Below are positions 16,071 to 25,700 of a DNA stretch of 64,000 nucleotides, one piece after another. The DNA comes from Burkholderiales bacterium JOSHI_001 (GTDB lineage Bacteria > Pseudomonadota > Gammaproteobacteria > Burkholderiales > Burkholderiaceae_C). Made by a program: the position numbers and the translations under genes. Each line of letters begins with the position of its first letter. Position 1 is the first letter of the stretch. The DNA lies in the NCBI GenBank assembly GCA_000244995.1, contig CM001438.1:5188096-5252095 (forward strand). The letters run 5' to 3'. The notes under the pieces were generated by a model. The model saw only the letters and a list, made by a program, of their open reading frames with translations. It was not told where the DNA came from and made no database searches.

Positions 16071-19000
16071 TTACTTCACGCGCAGGATGCTCCAGGCGCC
16101 CGCGGCATTGCCGAAGGAGCCGACGTCACGCTGCAGGTAGTCCCCCGCGATGGCGTTTTCGCCACCGGCCTTGGGCAGCACGATTTCGAAGTGGTTGGTA
16201 CCACTCCAGCTTTCGCGGCCGCCTTCGTAGAAGCCCACCGGGTTGGTGCCGATGGCACGCGAACCCACCGACGTCATCAGGCAAGCACCGGTGAGGGTGT
16301 TGCGAGCTTCAGCCGGGCAGACATAGGGGTCACGCTGCCACACGTGGCCGTGCAGCGCGAAGGTGCTGCCACGCTTCACACCGTGCGGTGCGGTGATGTG
16401 GATGCGCGCGGCCTGGCCAGGGGTGGCCAACATCACCGGCGTTTCCGGGTCACCCGAGCACAGCTTGGTGGTGGCATTGCAGGTCACCGTCGGGGTCAAC
16501 AGCGTGTTGCTGTAGGCCTGGGTGCTGTTGGGGATGGCCCCGTAGCTGCCCACCGTGCCGGCGTTGCCGAAGGGCGCAGCAGGCAGCAGACCGAAGCGGA
16601 ACCACAGCGGCTCGACAGCGTAGTTCAGGGCCATGTTGGTGGCGTCTGCACTGTCTTCCGGCAGCGAGGTGCCCTGGGCGTTGAGGTTCTCAACGGGCCA
16701 GGAATCCTTGTAGTACTGCGACATGGCCTTGGTCAGCACCAGGGCGAAGTCCCGGTAGCTGGCCGAGCCCACGGTCACCGTGGCTTGCGTGCGGGTCAGG
16801 CGCGTGCCGGTGCCGCCCTGGCGGTCAGCCACTTGCGTGGTTTCGCTCCAGGTCGAGCCCGCGGGTTGCACCACCAGTTGCCCCACCATCGACTTCGCGC
16901 CTTGCTTGATCTTGTCAGCAGGCAGCAGGCTGGAACCACCGAATTCAATCGGGGTGCCCACCAGCGTGACCGAGCCGTTGACGGGCTGGCCACCGATGTC
17001 GCCGGCGTACCACTTGTAGGTGGTCACGCCGCCAGGTGCAGCGAACTGGTCGTTCGCGCGGTTGCGGCCGACGGGCATGCCGTCGTGACGGGTCACGTCG
17101 AAGGCCACCAGCTGCGGGTGCAGACCGGCGTAGGCCGAGGGACGGATCAGGTTGTTGTTGAACGTGGTCGAGCCTTCGGCATGGAAGCGGTCACGCTTGG
17201 CGATGCCTTCCAGGATGGTGAAGGTGGCCAGGTCGGGCATCAGCGAGGTGCCTTGCGGGCTCAGGCGAGCACCGCTGGCGTCCATGCCGTCCAGACCGCC
17301 GGTGGCGTCGTTGATCGCCGCACCCGAGCCGTCCAGCGCGTTGATCGACGTGGTGTTCGTCGTCAGACCCGCGGTTTCCCAGGCCGAACCGAAGTCCGTC
17401 ACGGTCAGGCCCGTGGTCGGATCGGTGGTGGTGCCGAAGCCACCGGTGGTCACGTTGGCGATGCGCACGCTGTTCAGGCGGTTGCGCAGGGTCACGGTCA
17501 CGCAGTCACCCGGCAGGGCGCGCAGGACCAGCGGCTCCACCGGGGCGGTGGGCAGCAGCTTGCCGTTGGCGTCCAGGTCGGACGAGCGCACGTACATGAT
17601 CGAGGTCGGATCATGCAGCGGACCCTGGTGGGTCACGGTCACCGGCAGGCCGGTGTTGCCCAGGATGTCCTGGGTCACGCCGGTCACGCTGGTGGTGCGC
17701 TTGTTGTGGATCAGCGTGCCGCCGGCCGCGTTCAGCGGACCGCCAGCGTGCATGGTGCCCACCGGGCCGGCCGGAGCCACCGTCACACCCAGGTTGTTGG
17801 GCAGGGCGTTGTTGGCCAGCACGGCGCTGATGTCGTAGGCACGGGTCGGGGCGCCCACCGGGCACACACCGTTCCACTGCGCACCGTTGGCCACCACCGC
17901 GGGACCGCTGAGGGTTCCGGGCAGGGGCACCAGGTCGGCACGCGCCTTTTCGTACGAGCGGATCAGGCCCCAGGCGCCGTTCCACCAGCCGTCGTTGGAG
18001 GCGTTCATGGCGTAGGCGTAGTCGGCGAAGTCGCCGCGGGCGTTGTCCACCGGCAGGATGGGCGTGGACAGCGTGAACTGCTCGCTGATGCCGCCCGATT
18101 GGGCATTGCGCCAGCCGCTGTTCTTCGCCGCACCGTGGCCCGAACCGGCTTGCAGCCACTTCAGACCATGGATGGTGGCGGTGTGCTCTTCCTCGTGGCC
18201 ACCGGCCTGCATCTTCACGCGCACCAGGTCGCCGCTGTAGACGCGCACGGTCGGGGTGTAGGGGTCACCACCGTCGAGAGCGCCACTGTTGATGTGCGGC
18301 GTGAACTTCGTGCCGAAGATCTGCGAGTTGCCATTGGGCATGGTGTTCATGCGGTTCAGCGCACGGTCGCGACGCGACTGCAGCGCGAACGCCAGGTCGC
18401 CACGCGAGCCATCGGCCTGCATGCCGGGCTTGCCGTCCGGGCCGGTCTTGCGCGGGTCGTAGACACGCAGCGCGATCGGCTCTTGACGGTAGTTCACGAC
18501 CAGCATGCCGGGGTCCTGCACGTCAATGGCTTGCGGGCAGGGACGGGTCGGGCAGTAGTTGTTGCCCGACAGTGCGGTGGTTGCGGTTTCGGCGTACAGG
18601 TCCGGGAACACGCCATTGCGGATCTGCTCGCGCGCCGGCGGGTTGATGGCAAAGCGGAAGGCGTTGGCCGGGTTGCTGTCGAACTGGGGGTTGCCCAGGT
18701 TCGTCACCGCCGGCGGCAGGCCAGCGCCGGTGCCCGGCAGGGGCAGGCCGTCCTGGCCGGCACCCACGTACACACCCGCCTCATAGGCGTGCTGGAAGTC
18801 GCTGTACTCGAAGTAGAACTCGCGGAACGGCATCTGGCAGTCCACACCGGTCTTCTGCGTGGCACTCGTGCAGACTTGCGCCTTCACGGTGTTGCTGGCA
18901 TAGGGGCCAGTCTGTGCCTGCGGGCGGATCTGCGCTTGCCAGCTGGTGGGGCCACCGTCGCTGAACACGCTGCCGTCCAGGCGGGTGTCGGTGCGGCCGG

Positions 19001-22000
19001 GGGCGCCCGTGGCCGGGTTGTAGCCCAGCTGCGTGCCGGTCTCGTTGTGTGCCCAGGCCGAGCCAGCGGGTTCGGTCAGCACCGTGGAGTACAGGCCGAT
19101 CTGCTGGTGGGTGGACGGACCGTAGTGGTCGTGCGTGAAGATGATGCCCAGGCCGCGGTCAACGCCTTCGGTGTTCACCACCGGGTCGCTGAACCAGCGT
19201 TGGGTCGTCGTGCGCGCGCCCTTCCAGTGCTCGGCGAACGCGCCGCCCAGCTGGGCTGCCACCTTGCCCCAGTACGGGTGCTCCTTGGCCACCGGGCAGA
19301 CGCCGGTACCGTCACGCGGGTCGCCCGATTCCACGCCAACGCAGTGGTTGAAGTGGCGAATGGCGTGGATGCGCTCGCGCACCGTGCCCGGGCTGAAGGT
19401 GCCGTCTTCATAGTTCCAGCCATTGGCCGCACCGTCGGTCGTGGTCAGGTCCCACTTCGGCAGGTGGATGTGCTGGCCGATGATGTCGGTCGGCGTGCGC
19501 ACCTGGTAGTCGTCGATCTCGTAGTACTCGGGCACCAGGTTGCTGTGGTGATAGATCGCGCAGTCGAAGGTGTTCATCCGCATGACCAGGGGCTCGGGCG
19601 CCTTGGCCTTGGTGATGATGTCGGCCACGTCCTGCCACAGCGCCACGATGCGCTGCTGCGGGAAGTGGTAGCCCACCTTGTTCAGCACGGCATCGAACTG
19701 CATGTTCGTGCCCTTGTAGATGCGCGGGTTGTCGCTGTTGAAGAAGCTGGCGCCGCGGGTGTTCAACGAGGCTTGCGTGGCCGTGGCCAGTTCACCCGAG
19801 AAGAAGCGACCCACCACACCGGCCTTCAGCTTGGTGCCGGCATCGTCGATGCAGGGGTTGTGGTACGGCGCACCCACCACCGGCTTGGAGCCGTTGAGGA
19901 TGAAACCACCCACCGGGCCCTTGACGGCGTCGGTCGTGCAGTTGGCAGCGGTGCCGTCGGGCTTGAAGGTCGGGATGCAACGCTGGGCGTGGAAAGCCAT
20001 CGCGACCTGTTCCAGGTCGGTACCGGCTTCGGGGTAGTACACCACGTCGGACTGCACCAGCACGCTGGAGAAGTCCAGGCGCGACACCACCACGTTGCGG
20101 GTGCCGCCGGCGGCAGCGCCCTTCAGGGCGTGGCGCGGCAGGCCGCCGTCGAAGCCGTCGGCTTGCGCGGGCTGGATTTCACTCCACAGCGGGTTGCCGG
20201 TGGCCTTCAGGGCCGTGACTTCCGCGGGGGTGATCATGTCCAGTTGCGGGGTCGGGGGACGCTGACCGATCACGTCTTCCATGCCGGCCACCCAGAACGG
20301 GTAGCCAGGGTTGATGTTGCGGTCAATCACCTTGGCCAGCGAGCCCACCGGCTTGGCCGGGTTGGTCACCGCCATCAGCGGGTTGGTCTTCACGGTCGCG
20401 CGACCCGGCATCACCGGCATGGGCTTGCCAGGCAGCGGCACCAGCGCGGGGATCGGCGTGCCGGCCACGATTTCGCTGTCCGGGTAGGCACGGGCGCCCA
20501 CCTTCGGCTTGCCTTCGGCCAGGCCCCACACAGCCGTGTGGTAGCCGGTGGCGTTGGCGTAGCCCTGCGCATCCAGCGTTGCCGGGGTGGCGTTCAGGAT
20601 CGAGCCAAGCTGCAGCGTGTCGTTCAGGCGCCAGTGGTACCACATGCCCTGCGCGAAGTGCGGGTAGAAGTGGCAATGGAAGATGGCGTCGCCCGAGCTC
20701 TTGTTGCGGTTGCCGGAGCCGCCGAAGTTGATCTCGTAGGTGTAGCCCACGCCCGGGCCGATGCCTTGGGCGTCCAGGTAGTTGGAGTTGTCGTCGTTCG
20801 GGTTGTACAGCCACTGGTGGTTGTGCAGGTGGAAGACGTGCTGCTCCTTGCCGATGTGGGTGTTGCGGAACTTGACGAAGTCACCGGTGTAGCTGTGGTG
20901 AACGTTCGACGGGTCTTCCGCGCCAATCACGTAGTTGGCCTTGGGGCCTTGCGTGCCCGGAGGCGGCACCTGGCCAGGGGCCAGGGTTTCCAGGCCCAGG
21001 TTGGCCGGGGTGTCCACGGTCAGTGCCGGGTCGCCCACCGCGAAGCTGGTGAGGAAGAACTCCTCGTAAGCGCAGCTGATGCAGTCGTGCATCGGGCCCA
21101 CGCCCAGGCGGTTGGCGATGATCTCGGAGCCGATGCCACCGGATCCGTAGTTGATCATGAAGCCGTCCTTCACGCCCGCGAGGACGTACTTGAAGACGGG
21201 GTCATTGATGTAGAAGCCCGGGAAGGCCTGGCCCGTGGCCGGCTCGTCGTGGTACAGCGACGCGAAGTCGCGGAACGGCTCCAGGCGGTTGGGCAGGGTG
21301 GGGTTGCGCTTGCCCTTGCTTTCCAGCGGGTAGGTGCTGGCCGGGAAGGTCCAGTCCGCGTTCGGACCGGCCACCATGGCGTTGATCTCCGAGTGCACGA
21401 TTTCGCAGACCGTGGTGGTCGTGCACTTCATCGTGTTCAGGATCGGCAGCCCGGCCTTGCCTTCGGTCGACCAGGGGGCCGTCGTCGGGTACAGGGCTTC
21501 GTAGTTGCTGATCTTCGGTTGGCCGTTGGCTGTCTTCTCAGCGGCATCCAGGATGCCGTTGCGGTTGGCGTCGGCCACCAGGCGCATTTCTTCTTCGTGC
21601 ACCTGGCTGCGGTAGATCTTGGCGCCCGTGGGCTCCACGATCACCTGGCCGAACAGGCCGTTGCCGGTGTTGCCCTGGTTGGCGTCGCCACCCAGGGTGC
21701 CGCCGCCGTTGACAACGAAAACGCCTTCCTTCTGCGCCCAAAGCTTGTAGGTCTTGGTGCCGCCGGCCGGCGTGGCGTGGCTGTTGACATTGCTGCCAAC
21801 CCAGCTGCCATCGCTGGCGATGCTGTCCACCAACTGCATGCCGGAAGCATGGAAGGCCACCGCGCGGTCCTTGATCTGTTCGTCGATCTGGACGTTGAAC
21901 ACCTGGCCCGCGGGCGTGGTGTGGTTCGGCGGAATGCTCTTCGGGTTGGCGTTCACCGTGAGCAGGTTCGTCAGGTTCACCGTCAGGCAATCGCCCTGGC

Positions 22001-22310
22001 GAACACGCAGAACCAGCGGACGATGGCGCTTGTCCGGACGCAGGTCCAGGTTGCCCGGCGTGGCGGAACCGCCCGCCGTCAATGGCAACTTGGATTGCGT
22101 GTTGATGACGTCGCGCTTCAACGCGTACATCATGCCGTTGACGTTGCCGGCACCGAGCCGGTTGTACATCAGCGGCTTGTCGAAGGCCACGACATTGGCC
22201 GTCACCGTGCGTGAACACGTGATGGCTGCCGTGGCCTGTTCCGTGGCTGCTAGCGCAACCCCGGCCAGCAGAAGCGCTTTCGCCCCCTGCCCCACTCTGA
22301 AGTGTTTCAT
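16071..22310 (-). CDS. Giant multicopper oxidase 2, MofA/MnxG-like (candidate Mn(II) oxidase)
   Basis: 2,079 residues from the ATG at 22310 behind GGAGAGG. The first 29 residues (signal peptide MKHFRVGQGAK...) are essentially identical to oxidase 1, also at base level. Motifs: DANRNGILDAAE EF-hand loop (about 245), HVFHLHNHQW (about 490), HCHFYPHFAQGM (about 542), HIHLPKWD (about 946), HDHYGPSTHQQ (about 1060), HEEEHTATIHGLKW (about 1370) and HGHVWQRDPY (about 1980). All predicted copper ligands of oxidase 1 are kept. It is the most divergent of the three in the C-terminal half (for example SWPVENLNAQGTSLPEDSAD in place of the ASPVEHINGEGVGIPEDSQE shared by 1 and 3) but closest to oxidase 1 in about residues 380-1150. 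It has its own promoter region and terminator, so the three enzymes could be expressed under different conditions. Export and role as for oxidase 1; substrate unproven. Confidence 0.88.
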   Translation of the reverse strand: MKHFRVGQGAKALLLAGVALAATEQATAAITCSRTVTANVVAFDKPLMYNRLGAGNVNGMMYALKRDVINTQSKLPLTAGGSATPGNLDLRPDKRHRPLVLRVRQGDCLTVNLTNLLTVNANPKSIPPNHTTPAGQVFNVQIDEQIKDRAVAFHASGMQLVDSIASDGSWVGSNVNSHATPAGGTKTYKLWAQKEGVFVVNGGGTLGGDANQGNTGNGLFGQVIVEPTGAKIYRSQVHEEEMRLVADANRNGILDAAEKTANGQPKISNYEALYPTTAPWSTEGKAGLPILNTMKCTTTTVCEIVHSEINAMVAGPNADWTFPASTYPLESKGKRNPTLPNRLEPFRDFASLYHDEPATGQAFPGFYINDPVFKYVLAGVKDGFMINYGSGGIGSEIIANRLGVGPMHDCISCAYEEFFLTSFAVGDPALTVDTPANLGLETLAPGQVPPPGTQGPKANYVIGAEDPSNVHHSYTGDFVKFRNTHIGKEQHVFHLHNHQWLYNPNDDNSNYLDAQGIGPGVGYTYEINFGGSGNRNKSSGDAIFHCHFYPHFAQGMWYHWRLNDTLQLGSILNATPATLDAQGYANATGYHTAVWGLAEGKPKVGARAYPDSEIVAGTPIPALVPLPGKPMPVMPGRATVKTNPLMAVTNPAKPVGSLAKVIDRNINPGYPFWVAGMEDVIGQRPPTPQLDMITPAEVTALKATGNPLWSEIQPAQADGFDGGLPRHALKGAAAGGTRNVVVSRLDFSSVLVQSDVVYYPEAGTDLEQVAMAFHAQRCIPTFKPDGTAANCTTDAVKGPVGGFILNGSKPVVGAPYHNPCIDDAGTKLKAGVVGRFFSGELATATQASLNTRGASFFNSDNPRIYKGTNMQFDAVLNKVGYHFPQQRIVALWQDVADIITKAKAPEPLVMRMNTFDCAIYHHSNLVPEYYEIDDYQVRTPTDIIGQHIHLPKWDLTTTDGAANGWNYEDGTFSPGTVRERIHAIRHFNHCVGVESGDPRDGTGVCPVAKEHPYWGKVAAQLGGAFAEHWKGARTTTQRWFSDPVVNTEGVDRGLGIIFTHDHYGPSTHQQIGLYSTVLTEPAGSAWAHNETGTQLGYNPATGAPGRTDTRLDGSVFSDGGPTSWQAQIRPQAQTGPYASNTVKAQVCTSATQKTGVDCQMPFREFYFEYSDFQHAYEAGVYVGAGQDGLPLPGTGAGLPPAVTNLGNPQFDSNPANAFRFAINPPAREQIRNGVFPDLYAETATTALSGNNYCPTRPCPQAIDVQDPGMLVVNYRQEPIALRVYDPRKTGPDGKPGMQADGSRGDLAFALQSRRDRALNRMNTMPNGNSQIFGTKFTPHINSGALDGGDPYTPTVRVYSGDLVRVKMQAGGHEEEHTATIHGLKWLQAGSGHGAAKNSGWRNAQSGGISEQFTLSTPILPVDNARGDFADYAYAMNASNDGWWNGAWGLIRSYEKARADLVPLPGTLSGPAVVANGAQWNGVCPVGAPTRAYDISAVLANNALPNNLGVTVAPAGPVGTMHAGGPLNAAGGTLIHNKRTTSVTGVTQDILGNTGLPVTVTHQGPLHDPTSIMYVRSSDLDANGKLLPTAPVEPLVLRALPGDCVTVTLRNRLNSVRIANVTTGGFGTTTDPTTGLTVTDFGSAWETAGLTTNTTSINALDGSGAAINDATGGLDGMDASGARLSPQGTSLMPDLATFTILEGIAKRDRFHAEGSTTFNNNLIRPSAYAGLHPQLVAFDVTRHDGMPVGRNRANDQFAAPGGVTTYKWYAGDIGGQPVNGSVTLVGTPIEFGGSSLLPADKIKQGAKSMVGQLVVQPAGSTWSETTQVADRQGGTGTRLTRTQATVTVGSASYRDFALVLTKAMSQYYKDSWPVENLNAQGTSLPEDSADATNMALNYAVEPLWFRFGLLPAAPFGNAGTVGSYGAIPNSTQAYSNTLLTPTVTCNATTKLCSGDPETPVMLATPGQAARIHITAPHGVKRGSTFALHGHVWQRDPYVCPAEARNTLTGACLMTSVGSRAIGTNPVGFYEGGRESWSGTNHFEIVLPKAGGENAIAGDYLQRDVGSFGNAAGAWSILRVK

Positions 22311-22417
22311 TGGCCTCTCCACACCCCGTTGATCCACTGGGCGCGTGGAAGGCACTGCCACGACACGCCGGCATGGCCGGCGCGCCGCCCTTGCGGGACG
22401 GCCTTGCACTCCCAGAT

Positions 22418-22427
22418 CACCCAGACC
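22418..22427 (-). promoter_or_regulatory. Conserved leader decamer GGTCTGGGTG of oxidase gene 2
   Basis: Minus-strand GGTCTGGGTG, 108 bases before the start codon; nearly the same distance as in oxidase gene 1 (111). Confidence 0.5.
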
Positions 22428-22484
22428 CGTTTGTCGATGCCTGTGTGCGTTGACTGGCTCGCACCGGGCATCCCGCCGGGGTGA

Positions 22485-22499
22485 GCGACGACAAGTCGT
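22485..22499. promoter_or_regulatory. Near-match RegA-type box inside the leader of oxidase gene 2
   Basis: GCGACGACAAGTCGT fits GCGRC-N5-GTCGC except for the last base. It lies downstream of the proposed promoter hexamer, where bound protein could repress rather than activate. Confidence 0.35.
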
Positions 22500-22510
22500 G
22501 GCTCCCGCGG

Positions 22511-22567
22511 TCTATGTGGAGGGGATCGTATTGACGCGGTCTGGACAGGCCTGCGACACAGCGTCGC
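22511..22567 (-). promoter_or_regulatory. Putative promoter of oxidase gene 2 with RegA-type box
   Basis: GCGACACAGCGTCGC (22553-22567) is followed on the minus strand after 36 bases by CATAGA (22511-22516), the same arrangement as upstream of oxidase gene 1. The sequence between box and hexamer differs in the two promoters, so the constant spacing is not explained by simple duplication of the whole region. Confidence 0.6.
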
Positions 22568-22614
22568 GAAACAGGCCGTTAACACAGGCGGGCGAAATGA
22601 AGTGATCTTTTCCT

Positions 22615-22629
22615 GCGACATTGCGTCGC
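22615..22629. promoter_or_regulatory. RegA/RegR-type box, full consensus match
   Basis: GCGACATTGCGTCGC fits every position of the RegR box as I remember it from Bradyrhizobium, GNG(A/G)C(A/G)TTNNGNCGC. It lies 47 bases upstream of the promoter-proximal box of oxidase gene 2. Confidence 0.55.
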
Positions 22630-22647
22630 GCACAGGGCCAATTTCCC

Positions 22648-22662
22648 GCGACAGATCGTCGC
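22648..22662. promoter_or_regulatory. Third upstream RegA-type box of oxidase gene 2
   Basis: GCGACAGATCGTCGC fits GCGRC-N5-GTCGC. It is 18 bases upstream of the previous box and next to the terminator of oxidase gene 3. The 22311-22770 interval otherwise contains only the leader, the terminator and the 3'-UTR hairpin; no gene is supported. Confidence 0.5.
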
Positions 22663-22671
22663 GCACACCCC

Positions 22672-22712
22672 AAAAAAAAGGCCGGGCCGCGTGGTTTGCA
22701 CGCGTCCGGCCT
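22672..22712 (-). terminator. Intrinsic terminator of oxidase gene 3
   Basis: On the minus strand AAGGCCGGACGCGTG pairs with CACGCGGCCCGGCCTT (one mismatch region) and runs into TTTTTTTTGG. It separates oxidase gene 3 from oxidase gene 2. Confidence 0.9.
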
Positions 22713-22720
22713 TGAGAAAG

Positions 22721-22752
22721 ACGACCTGGGTCTGGGTGACTTAACAGGTCGT
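22721..22752 (-). other. 3'-UTR hairpin of oxidase gene 3 presenting CACCCAGACC in its loop
   Basis: An 8-bp perfect stem (ACGACCTG with CAGGTCGT) encloses a 16-base loop. In the mRNA the loop contains CACCCAGACC, the exact complement of the GGTCTGGGTG found in the 5' leaders of all three oxidase genes. It is located between the stop codon and the terminator. Confidence 0.55.
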
Positions 22753-22770
22753 TCCGTACAACTTACTGGC

Positions 22771-25700
22771 TCATTTCACGCGCAGGATGCTCCAGATGCC
22801 GGAGGCGTTCCCGAAGGAAGCCTGGTCGCGCATCAGGTAGTCACCGGCCACCGCGTTGCCGCCACCTGCGCTGGGCAGGACGACGTCAAAGTGGTTCACG
22901 GCGTTCCAGCTCTCCTGGCCACCCATGGCCATGCCGATCGGGTTGTTGCCAATCGCCTGCGAGCCCACGCTCGTCATCAGGCACGCACCGGTCAGACCGT
23001 TGCGGGCATCGGCCGGGCACACGTACGGGTCACGCTGCCACACGTGCCCGTGCAGGGCGAAGGTGGAGCCGCGGGTCGTACCGTGCGGGCTGTTCAGGTG
23101 GATGCGAGCCTGCTGGCCCTTGGTCGCGATGAACACCGGGGTGGCCGGGTCACCCGTGCAGATGCCGTTCACATCGCAGGTCACCGCCACACCACCGTTG
23201 ACCAGGGTGTTGCTGTAGGCCGCGTGCGAGTTCGGGATCGAGGCATAGCTGCCCGCCACGGTGGCCGGGCCGAAGGGTGCCTGCGGCAGGATGCCGTTGC
23301 GGAACCACATCGGCTCGGTGCCGTAGTTCAGGACCATGTTGCTCGACTCCTGGCTGTCCTCGGGGATGCCGACGCCTTCGCCGTTCATGTGCTCGACCGG
23401 CGACGCATCCTTGTAGTAATGCGTCATGGCCTTGGTCAGAACCAGCGAGAAGTCGCGGAACACCGTGGTGCCTGCGGTCACCGTGGCTTGCGCACGGGTG
23501 GCACGGGTGCCGGTGGCGCCTTGGCGGTTGGCCACTTGCGTGGTCTCCGTGAAGGTCGCACCCTTGGGCAGGATCACGCCCGCACCCACCATCGCCTTGG
23601 CGCCTTGCTTGACGCGGTCGGCGGGGCTGATGTTGAAGCCACCGAACTCGATCGGCGTGGCGGCCAGGGCCACCGTGCCGGCCGACGGCTTGCCACCGAT
23701 GTCACCCGCGTACCAGGTGTAGGTGACCACGCCGCCAGGCGCAGCCATCTGGCCATTGGTGCGGTTGCGGCCCACCGGGGCACCGTTGTGACGCGTGGTG
23801 TCGAAGGCCACCAGCTGCGGCGACATGCCCGCGTAGGACGAAGGACGGATCAGGTTCATGTTGAACGTGGTCGCGCCTTCGGCACCGAAGCGGTCACGCT
23901 TGACCACGCCCTGGATCGTCGTGTACGTGGCCAGGTCGGGCATCAGCGAGGTGCTCAGCGGGCTGAGCGGGGCGCCCGTGGCGTCCTGTCCGTCCATGCC
24001 ACCCACGGCCGCATTGACGAAGGCACCCGAGGTGTCCGCCGCATTGATGCTGGTGGTGCTGGTCGTCAGCGCCGCGGTCTCCCAGGCCGAACCGAAGTCC
24101 GTGATGGTCAGACCGGTGGTCGGGTCGCTCGTGGTGCCGAAGCCCCCCGAGGACGTGGCCGCCAGACGCACGCCGGCCAGCTTGTTGCGCAGCGTCACCG
24201 TCACGCATTCGCCAGCCAGGCCACGAACCACCAGCGGCTCCACCGGGGCGGTGGGCAGCAGCTTGCCGTCGGCGCCCAGGTCGGACGTGCGCACGTACAG
24301 GATCGCGGTCGGGTCGTGCAGCGGACCCTGGTGGGTCACAGTCGTGACCACGCCGGTGGCGTCGTTGACGGTTTCACCCGTGACAGACGCGCTGCGCGGG
24401 TTGTAGACCAGCGTGCCGCCGGCCGCATTGAGCGGACCGCCGACGTGCATGGTGGCCACCGGGCCCGTGGGCTTGATGGTCACGCCCAGGGCATTGGGCA
24501 GCACGTTGTTGGCCAGCACGGCGCTGATGTCATAGGCACGGGTCGGTGCACCCACCGGGCACACGCCGTTCCACGAACCACCGTTGGAGATGGCCACCGG
24601 GCCGCTGAGCGTGCCAGGCAGCTTCACCAGGTCGGCGCGCGCGGTGTCATAGGAGCGCAGCAGGCCCCACATGCCAGACCACCAGCCGTCATTGCCCGAG
24701 TCCATCGTGTAGGCATAGTCGGCGAAGTCGCCACGGGCGTTGTCCACCGGCAGAACCGGCGAGGTCAGCGTGAACTGCTCGCTGATGCCGCCCGGCTGGT
24801 TATTGCGCCAGCCGCTGTTCTTCGCAGAACCGTGGCCAGAGCCGGCTTGCAGCCACTTCAGGCCGTGGATGCTGGCGTTGTGCTCTTCTTCGTGACCGCC
24901 GGCCTGCATCTTCACGCGGACCATGTCACCGGCATAAACGCGCATCGTGGGCGTGTAGGGGTCGCCACCGTCCAGGGCACCCGTGTTGATGTGCGGCGTG
25001 AACTTCGTGCCGTAGATCTGGGTGTTGCCGTTGGGCATGCTGTTCAGGCGGTTCAGGGCGCGGTCGCGGCGCGACTGCAGCGCGAACGCCAGGTCGCCAC
25101 GCGAGCCTTCAGCCTGCATGCCGGGCTTGCCGTCCGGGCCGGTCTTGCGCGGGTCGAAGACACGCAGCGCGATCGGCTCCTGCCGGTAGTTCACCACCAG
25201 CACGCCGGGGTCCTGCACGTCAATCGCCTGCGGGCAGGGACGGACGGGGCAGTAGTTGTTCAGCGGGTCCGCCAGCGTGTTGGTCAGCTCCACCGTCAGG
25301 TCCGGGAACACGGGCGCGATCTGCGCACGGGCCGGCGGGTTGATGGCGAAACGGAAGGCGTTGGCCGGGTTGCTGTCGAACTGGGGGTTGCCCAGGTTCG
25401 TCACCGCCGGTTCCAGGCCGAGGCCGGTGCCAGGCAGGGGCAGGCCGTCCTGGCCGGCACCCATGTACACACCTGCTTCATAGGCATGCTGGAAGTCGCT
25501 GTACTCGAAGTAGAACTCGCGGAACGCGACCTGGCAGTCCACACCCGTCGTTTGCGTACCGGTGGTGCACGGTTGTGCCTTCACGGTGTTGCTGGCATAC
25601 GGGCCGGTCTGGCTTTGCGGACGGATCTGCGCCTGCCAGCTGGTGGGGCCACCGTCGCTGAACACGCTGCCGTCCAGGCGCGTGGCCGTGCGGCCGGGGG